The notes under the pieces: model-generated
The model's database searches: none
What the model saw: the letters and a program-made list of their open reading frames with translations, nothing else
Told to the model about the DNA's origin: nothing
Shown here: one piece after another, positions 1 to 5,333 of the stretch
How the letters are laid out: each line of letters begins with the position of its first letter
Numbering within the stretch: position 1 is the stretch's first letter
Source: Actinomycetota bacterium
GTDB lineage: Bacteria; Actinomycetota; Thermoleophilia; Solirubrobacterales; Solirubrobacteraceae
DNA: 7,950 nt
Assembly: GCA_009699565.1 (NCBI GenBank)
Contig: WLNX01000081.1
Span: 1 to 7,950, forward strand
Direction of reading: 5' to 3'
Made by a program: the position numbers and the translations under genes

Positions 1-587
1 TCGATCAGGTTTCGACGCGGCTGACGTCGCTTGAGTTCGAGGGCGGCACCACCCTGCACGATGTCCTGACTGTGCTGCAGCGCTCGGAGTTGGTCACACG
101 GATGGCAGCCGAGATCGAACGCTACATCGTCGAGCTCGGAGCCGAGGGCCGTCTGATCGAGATGCAGCTCGAGGAGACGCTCTACGGCACTGCAGCCGAC
201 AAGGCGGCTTTGGTTCACGACTACCTCGTCGACGACAGCGACGACCAGTTCGCGCTGGCGCTCGAGCAGCTCGGGCGGATCGACCACCAGGACCTTCTTG
301 ACTTCGGGCGGCTCGGAGAGCTGCTCGGTTACGACCGCAAGGTCAACACGATCGACTACCCGGTATCGCCGCGCGGCTACCGGGTGCTCGGTTACATCCC
401 GCGACTGCCGAAGCTGGTCGTCGCGAACATCGTTGCTGCCACAGGTGGCCTTGAGGAACTGCTCGCCGTTGGCGATGCACAGCTTGAGAGCATCGAGGGC
501 GTCGGCGAGATGCGGGCGAAGGAGATTCGCGAGGGCCTGCGCAGGCTGCAGGAGATAAACCTCGTGGATCAGCGCCTGCAGACTTGA
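1..587 (+). CDS. disA: DNA integrity scanning protein DisA (diadenylate cyclase), 3' part only
   Basis: The reading frame is open from the window edge (first full codon at base 3) to TGA at 585-587, giving 194 residues of a protein usually near 350-360. DisA joins two ATP into the second messenger c-di-AMP as an octamer and scans DNA for branched structures. The catalytic DAC domain, with its DGA and RHR motifs, lies upstream and is not visible. What is seen is the helical linker (ERYIVELGAEGRL around visible residues 39-51), the RGYR-IPRLP junction (about 124-136), and a C-terminal helix-hairpin-helix DNA-binding motif, IEGVGEMRAKEIREGL (about 164-179). Mycobacteria also keep disA close to carD. 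An internal GTG at 72 is not the real start, because the frame and family similarity continue upstream. Identification is firm; whether the missing catalytic half is intact cannot be judged. Confidence 0.93.
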   Translation, partial: DQVSTRLTSLEFEGGTTLHDVLTVLQRSELVTRMAAEIERYIVELGAEGRLIEMQLEETLYGTAADKAALVHDYLVDDSDDQFALALEQLGRIDHQDLLDFGRLGELLGYDRKVNTIDYPVSPRGYRVLGYIPRLPKLVVANIVAATGGLEELLAVGDAQLESIEGVGEMRAKEIREGLRRLQEINLVDQRLQT

Positions 588-616
588 CGCAGGGAGGGAA
601 CGCTTACAGGACGGTG

Positions 617-640
617 ATGGCGCTGCTGCCCCACCGATGA
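617..640 (+). other. Possible 7-codon leader ORF before carD
   Basis: ATG at 617 follows AGGA (608-611) at 5-base spacing and encodes MALLPHR, ending in TGA at 638-640. That stop overlaps the ATG at 637 as ATGA, the geometry of translational coupling. An in-frame GTG lies at 614. The ORF is too short for coding statistics, so this may be chance. If it is real, it would be a leader peptide that delivers ribosomes to the upstream carD start. Confidence 0.2.
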
Positions 641-1212
641 TGAAGGAGGACATCATTTCGCAGACCAATGAAGATCTAATGGACGACCTCGAGATGCCCG
701 TACTGGAGCACATCGAGTTTGAGACGGGCGACAACGTCGTCTACCCGCATCACGGCGCCGGCAAGGTGCTGAAGAAGGAATCGCGCGATCTGCTGGGCGA
801 GAAGCGCGTTTATCTGACGATCAAGATTCTCCACAACGACATGACCGTGATGGTCCCGTCGGAGAACGCCGCGATGGCCGGCCTGCGCCGCGTCATTGAC
901 GAAAAGACGGTCAAGAAGGTTCTGGCGGTAATTCAGGACGACGTTTCCGAGATGCCGAAGAACTGGAATCGTCGCTTCAAGCACAACCGCGACAAGATCA
1001 AGACCGGCGACATCTACGAGCTGACCGAGGTTGTCCGCAACCTTGCGATCCGTGAGCACGACAAGGGTCTCTCGACTGGCGAGAAGCAGCTGTACACGCG
1101 CGCCAAGAAGATCCTCTCCTCGGAGCTGATGTACGCGCTGGACATGAACGAAGAAGAGGCCGAAGAGCATCTCGACGGCCTGCTTGCCAAGTCGGCAGGC
1201 GTCAAGGTCTAA
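637..1212 (+). CDS. carD: CarD-family RNA-polymerase-binding transcription regulator
   Basis: This 191-residue protein matches CarD, which binds the RNA polymerase beta subunit and stabilises open promoter complexes, notably at rRNA promoters in mycobacteria. The N-terminal RNAP-interaction (Tudor-like) domain starts at GDNVVYPHHGAGKV (31-44) and runs through DMTVMVPSENA (68-78). The helical C-terminal DNA-binding domain carries the conserved Trp in KNWNRRFKHN (W110), then VAEVV-like EVVRNLAIRE (131-140), GLSTGEKQLY (144-153) and an acidic helix near 170-180. Mycobacterial CarD is about 162 residues, so this frame has an N-terminal surplus of roughly 27, rich in Asp and Glu. The start is uncertain: ATG 637 or 640 has no good ribosome site unless coupled to a leader ORF, a consensus site at 643-650 favours ATT 655, and ATG 679 would give 177 residues. 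The gene sits between disA and ispD, as in mycobacteria. Confidence 0.93.
   Translation: MMKEDIISQTNEDLMDDLEMPVLEHIEFETGDNVVYPHHGAGKVLKKESRDLLGEKRVYLTIKILHNDMTVMVPSENAAMAGLRRVIDEKTVKKVLAVIQDDVSEMPKNWNRRFKHNRDKIKTGDIYELTEVVRNLAIREHDKGLSTGEKQLYTRAKKILSSELMYALDMNEEEAEEHLDGLLAKSAGVKV
643..650 (+). promoter_or_regulatory. Consensus Shine-Dalgarno inside the 5' end of carD
   Basis: AAGGAGGA is the best ribosome-binding site in this part of the window, but it lies downstream of the two ATG codons (637, 640) that open the carD frame. The in-frame codons at usual spacing after it are ATC (652) and ATT (655). No in-frame ATG follows until 679, which is 28 bases away. It either marks a rare ATT/ATC start or is an accidental match within coding sequence (Lys-Glu-Asp codons). 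Confidence 0.4.
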
Positions 1213-1218
1213 ACAGCC

Positions 1219-1914
1219 TTGGAGACCACGCCCGTCGCGGTCGCGCTGGTCGTGGCCGCCGGGCGCGGCGAACGGCTTGGGTCCAATCGGCCCAAGGCGT
1301 TCGTCGCGCTTGCAGGTCGGCCGATGATCGAATGGAGTGTGGACGCGCTGCGATCGGTCCCGTCGATCATGCAGGTTGTCGTCGCCCTGCCCGAGGGCTG
1401 TGAGGCGCCTGCAGGCACCTTGGGAGTCCCTGGCGGCTCCGAGCGCTCGCACTCGGTCCGCAGCGCTCTGCAGGCTGCAGACCCGCAGGCCGAGGTGATC
1501 GTCGTTCACGACGCTGCAAGGCCGCTCGCGACGCCGGAGTTGATTCAGCGGTGCATCGACGCACTTGACGAGGACGGCGGCTGGGACGCTGCGATCGCCG
1601 CCGCACCGGTCAAGGACACCGTCAAGCGCTCGTCCGACGGAGTTGCCGTCGACGAGACGCCTCCACGCGACCAGCTTTGGGCGGTTCAGACGCCGCAGGT
1701 CTTTCGCAGGGCTGCACTTGAGAGTGCGCTCGCGGGCAGCGATGATCAGCTGGCGGCGGCAAGCGACGACGCGATGCTGGTCGAATCGAACGGCGGCCGC
1801 GTTCGCCTTGTCGATTCGAAGATTGAGAACTTCAAGGTCACTACGCAGGCAGACCTAAAGCATGCTGAGATGGTTCTAGGCGGCGAATCCAACGCAGGGG
1901 GCAGCAATGAGTGA
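1219..1914 (+). CDS. ispD: 2-C-methyl-D-erythritol 4-phosphate cytidylyltransferase
   Basis: IspD joins CTP and MEP to give CDP-ME plus pyrophosphate, step three of the MEP isoprenoid pathway, in the cytosol. The 231-residue length is normal. The nucleotide-binding signature AAGRGERLGSNRPKAF (13-28) contains the expected catalytic Arg19 and Lys26. VVHDAARP (95-102), PVKDTVKRS (130-138), LWAVQTPQVFR (153-163) with preceding Arg150, SDDAMLVES (182-190) and NFKVT (204-208) with Lys206 complete the active site. The start is TTG at 1219, six bases after the carD stop, with only a weak AAGG (1204-1207) upstream. The only nearby in-frame alternative (GTG 1252) would cut into the nucleotide-binding motif, so translation is probably coupled to carD. 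The end overlaps ispF by 8 bases. Confidence 0.96.
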   Translation: METTPVAVALVVAAGRGERLGSNRPKAFVALAGRPMIEWSVDALRSVPSIMQVVVALPEGCEAPAGTLGVPGGSERSHSVRSALQAADPQAEVIVVHDAARPLATPELIQRCIDALDEDGGWDAAIAAAPVKDTVKRSSDGVAVDETPPRDQLWAVQTPQVFRRAALESALAGSDDQLAAASDDAMLVESNGGRVRLVDSKIENFKVTTQADLKHAEMVLGGESNAGGSNE

Positions 1915-2386
1915 GACACGCACCGGACTTGGAGTTGACTCGCATCGCCTTGTCGAAGGGCGCCCGCTGATTCTCGGCGGAGTTGAGTTTGAATCGCCAC
2001 TGGGCCTCGACGGACACTCCGACGCCGACGTGCTGACGCACGCCGTGATCGACGCCCTGCTCGGTGCTGGCGGGATGGGAGACATCGGCGCCCACTTCCC
2101 TGACACCGATGAGCGCTGGCAGGGCGCCGACTCGATTGAGCTCCTCAGCAAGGTCGCAGGGATGCTGATCGGCGGCGGATTTGAAGTCGTCAACATCGAT
2201 GCGACGGTGATCATCGAGGAGCCGAAGATCGGCCCGAAGCGCGATCAGATCCGCGAGCGGATCGCCGGCGCGCTCGGGGTTGAGGCCAGCGCCGTAAACG
2301 TGAAGGCGACGACCGCCGAACGGATCGGCGCCTTCGGTCGCGGCGAAGGCGCCGCTGCGATGGCTGTTGCGACGCTTCGCCGCTGA
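1907..2386 (+). CDS. ispF: 2-C-methyl-D-erythritol 2,4-cyclodiphosphate synthase
   Basis: IspF cyclises CDP-ME 2-phosphate to ME-cPP with loss of CMP, two steps after IspD, and forms a trimer with active sites between subunits. The 159 residues are full length. The zinc ligands are visible as Asp11 and His13 in GLGVDSHRL and His45 in DADVLTHAV. GHSDADVL (36-43), the substrate loop HFPDTDERW (63-71) and the C-terminal ATTAERIGAFGRGEGAAA (137-154) are family signatures. The ATG at 1907 has a good ribosome site, AGGGGG (1896-1901), 5 bases away, and overlaps the ispD stop region. Adjacent or fused ispD-ispF is common; here the genes are separate, so no bifunctional IspDF is made. Confidence 0.97.
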   Translation: MSETRTGLGVDSHRLVEGRPLILGGVEFESPLGLDGHSDADVLTHAVIDALLGAGGMGDIGAHFPDTDERWQGADSIELLSKVAGMLIGGGFEVVNIDATVIIEEPKIGPKRDQIRERIAGALGVEASAVNVKATTAERIGAFGRGEGAAAMAVATLRR

Positions 2387-2410
2387 GCGATGCTGGCGTA
2401 GATTGGGGCG

Positions 2411-3769
2411 GTGCGCCCAATCCAGATCTATGACACGCGTCGCGCCGAGCTGACCGAGCTCGAGCCGCGTGATCCAGGCAAGGTCTCGATCTACGCTTGC
2501 GGGCCGACGGTCTACAGCCGCATCCATGTCGGCAACGCGCGGCCCTTTGTTGTCTACTCGCTGCTGAAGCGCTTCCTCCAGCACGAGGGGTATGACGTCA
2601 CCTTTGTCGCCAACATCACCGACGTCAACGACAAGATCTATGACGCCGCCAACGCCAGCGAGCCGCCCAAGCCGAGCGCGCTGCTGGCCAGCGAGATGGC
2701 GGCGCTCTACGTAGCTGACACTAACCAGCTGGGGCTTGGCCGTCCGGACAGCGAGCCGCTTGCGACTGAGACGATCGGGCCGATCATCGATCTGATCGGC
2801 GCACTGATCGAGCGCGACGCCGCCTACGCGATCGAAGGCGACGTCTACTTCCGGGTCCGCTCCGACAGCTCCTACGGCGATCTCTCGCACCGCTCGCTCG
2901 ACGATCTCGACCAAGGCGAGGGCGGCGAAGGCCTGTCGCTAAAGGAAGACCCGCTCGACTTCGCGCTCTGGAAGACACAGAAGGCGGGGGAGGACACCGC
3001 TTGGGACGCCCCGTGGGGAAGAGGCAGGCCCGGCTGGCACATTGAGTGCTCGGCGATGGCCGAGGAGATCCTTGGGATTGGCTTCGACATCCACGGCGGA
3101 GGCAACGACCTCGTCTTCCCACACCACGAGAACGAGGCGGCGCAGACGCGGATGGCGCGCGGCGCCGAGCTTGCCAGGATCTGGATGCACAACGGCATGC
3201 TTCAGCTCTCGGGCGAGAAGATGGCTAAGAGCGTCGGCAACATTGAGCCGCTGGCCTCCGTGATCGAGCAGTGGGGCCGTGACGCGCTGGTGCTGTTCTT
3301 CGTTTCGGGCCATTACCGCCAGCCGCTGCTGTTCTCGGAGCAGAGCCTCGAACAGGCCCAGACCAGCGCACGGCGCATCCGCGCAGCCGCCCTGCAGCTC
3401 AGCGAGGGTCCGTCGCCCGCGGAGCTAGCTGAGCATCGCGAGCAGTTCTTCGAAGCGCTCGCCGACGACTTCAACACGCCGCGCGCGCTCGCCGCGATGC
3501 ACGGTTGGCTGTCGGCAGCGGGCGCTCTCGCTGACGCGGGCAACGACGACCTCAGGCAGATGCTGACGGTTCTTGGCCTTGAAGCCCTCCTCGAAGCCGA
3601 GCAGGGGGCGCCCGAGCCCGACGAGCAGGCGCTGGCGCTGCTGGCCTCGCGCGAGGCTGCCCGTTCCGAGCAGGACTGGGGACGGGCCGATGAAATTCGT
3701 GACGAGCTGCTGGCGCTTGGCTGGCAGGTCCGCGACGGCGACGACGGCGCGAGCCTGGTGGCGAAGTGA
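2411..3769 (+). CDS. cysS: Cysteinyl-tRNA synthetase
   Basis: CysRS charges tRNA-Cys with cysteine. The 452 residues match the usual length (461 in E. coli). The class I Rossmann domain carries the HIGH box as HVGN (39-42) and the KMSKS box as KMAKS (270-274). The cysteine-selecting zinc site is complete: Cys30 (YACGPTVY), Cys213 (GWHIECSAM), His238 and Glu242 (FPHHENE). The conserved GFDIHGGGNDLVFPHHENE block (224-242) and the C-terminal DALR/anticodon region (about 345-450) indicate CysRS. MshC, the related actinobacterial Cys:GlcN-Ins ligase of mycothiol synthesis, is shorter and is the main alternative; the neighbours argue against it. The start is GTG 2411, 24 bases after ispF, with GGGG (2405-2408) close upstream. 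The stop TGA overlaps the next start as GTGA. Confidence 0.96.
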   Translation: MRPIQIYDTRRAELTELEPRDPGKVSIYACGPTVYSRIHVGNARPFVVYSLLKRFLQHEGYDVTFVANITDVNDKIYDAANASEPPKPSALLASEMAALYVADTNQLGLGRPDSEPLATETIGPIIDLIGALIERDAAYAIEGDVYFRVRSDSSYGDLSHRSLDDLDQGEGGEGLSLKEDPLDFALWKTQKAGEDTAWDAPWGRGRPGWHIECSAMAEEILGIGFDIHGGGNDLVFPHHENEAAQTRMARGAELARIWMHNGMLQLSGEKMAKSVGNIEPLASVIEQWGRDALVLFFVSGHYRQPLLFSEQSLEQAQTSARRIRAAALQLSEGPSPAELAEHREQFFEALADDFNTPRALAAMHGWLSAAGALADAGNDDLRQMLTVLGLEALLEAEQGAPEPDEQALALLASREAARSEQDWGRADEIRDELLALGWQVRDGDDGASLVAK

Positions 3770-4461
3770 TCATCTACGGACGCAACGCCGTTCATGAAGC
3801 AATGCGCGCCAACCGCCGTCGCATCAAGGAGCTTTGGGCCACCGACAGCGCATCCCGCGAGGACTGGCTCGACAAAGCAAGCCAGATCAAGCGCGTCAGC
3901 GCCGCCGAGATCGACAAGATCTGCGAAAGCCCCGGCAATCAGGGGGTATGCGCGCGGATCGAGGGTTACCACTACGTTTCCGCAGCTGAGCTGCTCGCGA
4001 AGCCTGACCCGCTGATAATCGCGCTCGATGAGGTTCAGGACCCACAGAACCTCGGAGCGATCTGCCGCACGGCCGAATGCATCGGTGCGACCGGCGTTGT
4101 GATCACCGAGCGCCGCTCGGCCCACGTTACGCCCGCAGTCTGCAAGGCGTCGGCGGGAGCCGTCGAGTGGCTCTCGATTGCGAAGGTCGGAAATCTCTCC
4201 GACTTCCTCGGCGACGCCAAGAAGGCCGGCGCATGGTGCTACGGCGCCGATGCAGGCCCGGAGTCGATCGACTACCTCAGCCCCGACTACTCGGGAGGCG
4301 TTGTGCTCGTGCTGGGCTCCGAGGGGAGCGGGCTGCGCCCGCGCGTCGCAAGCTGCTGCGATGCGCTGATAAGCCTGCCAATGCGCGGAAAGCTCGACTC
4401 CTTGAACGCCAGCGCCGCCGCCGCAGCGCTGATGTATGGAATATTGCCTCGCAGGGGTTGA
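3766..4461 (+). CDS. rlmB: 23S rRNA (guanosine-2'-O-)-methyltransferase, TrmH/SpoU family
   Basis: This 231-residue SPOUT-class, SAM-dependent ribose methyltransferase is probably RlmB, which makes Gm2251 (E. coli numbering) in the peptidyl-transferase P-loop of 23S rRNA. The N-terminal substrate-binding domain begins IIYGRNAVHEAMR (2-14) and ends near residue 75. The catalytic knot holds motif 1 DPQNLGAICRTAE (92-104), motif 2 VLVLGSEGSGLRP (180-192) and motif 3 ISLPMRGKLDSLNASAAAA (202-220), with the expected Asn95 and Arg101. The GTG start at 3766 overlaps the cysS stop (GTGA), so it is probably translationally coupled. The stop TGA (4459-4461) lies within the -35 element of the next promoter. 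Tight linkage to cysS matches both mycobacteria and Bacillus. A tRNA ribose methyltransferase of the same family is the alternative. Confidence 0.92.
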   Translation: MIIYGRNAVHEAMRANRRRIKELWATDSASREDWLDKASQIKRVSAAEIDKICESPGNQGVCARIEGYHYVSAAELLAKPDPLIIALDEVQDPQNLGAICRTAECIGATGVVITERRSAHVTPAVCKASAGAVEWLSIAKVGNLSDFLGDAKKAGAWCYGADAGPESIDYLSPDYSGGVVLVLGSEGSGLRPRVASCCDALISLPMRGKLDSLNASAAAAALMYGILPRRG

Positions 4462-4486
4462 CAGGACTCCATAACTGTGGGATAAC
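4458..4486 (+). promoter_or_regulatory. Probable housekeeping-type promoter of sigH
   Basis: A perfect -35 hexamer TTGACA (4458-4463), overlapping the rlmB stop, is followed after exactly 17 bases by GATAAC (4481-4486). A TGG immediately before it (4478-4480) makes an extended -10. The -10 matches TATAAT at 4 of 6 positions. The predicted transcript would start near 4493, leaving an untranslated leader of about 125 bases before the preferred sigH start at 4619. The region is visibly richer in A and T than its surroundings. Confidence 0.55.
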
Positions 4487-4493
4487 TCCCTTA

Positions 4494-4512
4494 CTTGAGG
4501 GTCTACCTCAGG
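4494..4512 (+). promoter_or_regulatory. Inverted repeat in the sigH leader (stem of 7, loop of 5)
   Basis: CTTGAGG (4494-4500) pairs with CCTCAGG (4506-4512) around GTCTA, with one G-U pair if formed in RNA. It lies just after the predicted transcription start. TTTAGAT follows rather than a clean T-run, so it could be a weak terminator for rlmB readthrough, an operator, or a 5'-end stabilising hairpin. Confidence 0.35.
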
Positions 4513-4519
4513 TTTAGAT

Positions 4520-4537
4520 ACATAACATTTGTTACGT
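4520..4537 (+). promoter_or_regulatory. 18-bp near-palindrome, candidate operator upstream of sigH
   Basis: ACATAACA (4520-4527) and TGTTACGT (4530-4537) are inverted arms with 7 of 8 positions paired around a TT centre. The size, A/T-rich core and position about 80-100 bases before the sigH start resemble a binding site for a dimeric helix-turn-helix regulator. TAACAT inside it could also be a second -10 element. The regulator is unknown. Confidence 0.35.
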
Positions 4538-4604
4538 TCGCAGCTGGCGCCAGGGGAGGAGTGCGCCACTGAGCTCGTCCGACTTTTCCCTAATGAAATA
4601 GGGG

Positions 4605-4612
4605 AGAAAGGA
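4605..4612 (+). promoter_or_regulatory. Ribosome-binding site that sets the sigH start
   Basis: AGAAAGGA lies 6 bases before GTG 4619, an ideal spacing, and is too close to TTG 4613. It supports a 215-residue protein rather than the 245-residue frame that opens at TTG 4529, which has no ribosome site and adds 30 residues without family resemblance. Confidence 0.7.
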
Positions 4613-4618
4613 TTGCTC

Positions 4619-5266
4619 GTGGCCCGTATTTCCGCTTCATCTCATTCTCAACTGCAGGTTGATGATGGCTACCTGATTGCCCTCGCTAAGCAGGGGGACC
4701 CAGCTGCCTACGATCGGCTTGTACGCCGCTACCACGGATTCGTCCGTCTGAAGGCCTCGTCGTACTTCATCGCCGGGGGCGACAGCGACGATCTGATGCA
4801 GGAGGGGCTCGTTGGCCTCTACAAGGCGATCCGCGACTACCGCACCGACCGCCAGTCGAGCTTCCGCAACTTTGCGGAGCTCTGCATCACGCGCCAGATC
4901 ATCACCGCGGTCAAGACTGCGACCCGCAACAAGCACGTGCCTCTCAATCAGTACGTCTCATTCGCAACGACGCCGGCAGGCGCCAGCGAGGGCGAGTCGA
5001 CGCTGGAGGAGATGCTTCCGGGATCCACAGTCCACGATCCAGCCAACCAGGTGATCTCCACCGAGGAGTTGCGCTCGCTTGTCGATTGCCTCGCCTCGAC
5101 GCTCTCGGAGCTTGAGTCGCGGGTCCTCGCGCTCTACCTCGACGGCCGCTCGTATGAAGAGATCGGCGGATTGATGGAGTGCGACACGAAGACAGTGGAC
5201 AACGCTCTGCAGCGCGTCAAGCGCAAGGTCGGCACCCACCTCGACAGCCGCAACATCGCGGCATAG
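4619..5266 (+). CDS. sigH: Sigma-70-family sigma factor of the SigH (Spo0H) type
   Basis: The 215-residue protein closely follows the Bacillus SigH pattern. Region 2, which binds core polymerase and the -10 element, spans about 30-110: DRLVRRYHGFVRLKASSYF (32-50), DDLMQEGLVGLYKAIRDYR (57-75), FRNFAELCITRQIITAVKTA (82-101) and NKHVPLNQYVSF (104-115). A variable linker (116-145) precedes region 4, the -35-binding helix-turn-helix: LSELESRVLALYLDGRSYEE (162-181) and TKTVDNALQRVKRKV (190-204). There is no region 1.1 and no region 3. In Bacillus this factor drives the transition to stationary phase, competence and early sporulation; its regulon in this lineage cannot be read from the window. The GTG start is chosen from its ribosome site. 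Its place directly after rlmB recalls the Bacillus cluster, but it has its own promoter. The stop codon lies inside a long inverted repeat. Confidence 0.9.
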   Translation: MARISASSHSQLQVDDGYLIALAKQGDPAAYDRLVRRYHGFVRLKASSYFIAGGDSDDLMQEGLVGLYKAIRDYRTDRQSSFRNFAELCITRQIITAVKTATRNKHVPLNQYVSFATTPAGASEGESTLEEMLPGSTVHDPANQVISTEELRSLVDCLASTLSELESRVLALYLDGRSYEEIGGLMECDTKTVDNALQRVKRKVGTHLDSRNIAA

Positions 5267-5278
5267 TCGAGGTGGGTG
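5233..5278 (+). terminator. 13-bp perfect inverted repeat across the sigH stop, candidate terminator
   Basis: CACCCACCTCGAC (5233-5245) and GTCGAGGTGGGTG (5266-5278) are exact reverse complements. The 20-base loop holds a second stem, GCCGC (5247-5251) with GCGGC (5258-5262), so a nearly continuous hairpin can form. The structure contains the last codons and the TAG stop (5264-5266). No T-tract follows, so a classical intrinsic terminator is not shown. A U-less actinobacterial terminator, an mRNA 3'-end stabiliser or a block to ribosomes near the stop are alternatives. The structure is directly seen; the function is inferred. Confidence 0.45.
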
Positions 5279-5319
5279 GCGTGCGCGGGCTAGTGGCGCG
5301 TAAACCGTCGCTTAGCCGA

Positions 5320-5325
5320 TAACAT
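5320..5325 (+). promoter_or_regulatory. -10 element for a possibly leaderless oxidase mRNA
   Basis: TAACAT (5320-5325), within GATAACAT, fits the actinobacterial TAnnnT -10 pattern. It ends 8 bases before ATG 5334, so transcription would begin at or within a few bases of the ATG. No convincing -35 hexamer is seen 16-19 bases upstream, and no ribosome-binding site lies between the element and the start. Confidence 0.35.
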
Positions 5326-5333
5326 CCCGCGCG

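Noticed and set aside
26..29. Lipoprotein signal in the oxidase (AFLC, ending at residue 29, given here as residue numbers)
   Set aside because: The residues before Cys29 do not fit a lipobox, while the twin-arginine pattern does.
584..612. Promoter between disA and carD starting with TTGACG (584-589)
   Set aside because: No acceptable -10 hexamer lies 16-18 bases downstream (the sequence there is around CAGGAC), so the -35 match is probably chance.
676..1509. 277-residue open frame on the - strand across carD and ispD
   Set aside because: It lies antisense to two certain genes in GC-rich DNA where such shadow frames are expected. It has no domain-like segments and no ribosome site.
1841..2914. 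357-residue open frame on the - strand across ispD, ispF and cysS
   Set aside because: It mirrors the codon pattern of three well-identified genes. The translation is Arg/Asp/Val-rich with no recognisable motif.
2411..3769. MshC (mycothiol ligase) instead of CysRS
   Set aside because: The full length of 452 residues, the C-terminal tRNA-binding region and linkage to ispF and rlmB fit CysRS. MshC is shorter and lies elsewhere in known actinobacteria.
4463..4490. SigH-type autoregulatory promoter (AGGA then GAAT)
   Set aside because: AGGA is present at 4463-4466 but GATA, not GAAT, stands at the expected distance. The housekeeping-type reading is better.
3313..4569. 418-residue open frame on the - strand across cysS, rlmB and the sigH promoter
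   Set aside because: It is a shadow frame with serine- and arginine-rich low-complexity sequence. It crosses a promoter region and two confirmed genes.
4529..4618. 30-residue N-terminal extension of SigH from TTG 4529
   Set aside because: There is no ribosome site before TTG 4529, the extension does not resemble the family, and GTG 4619 has an ideal site. The bases fit a leader with regulatory dyads.
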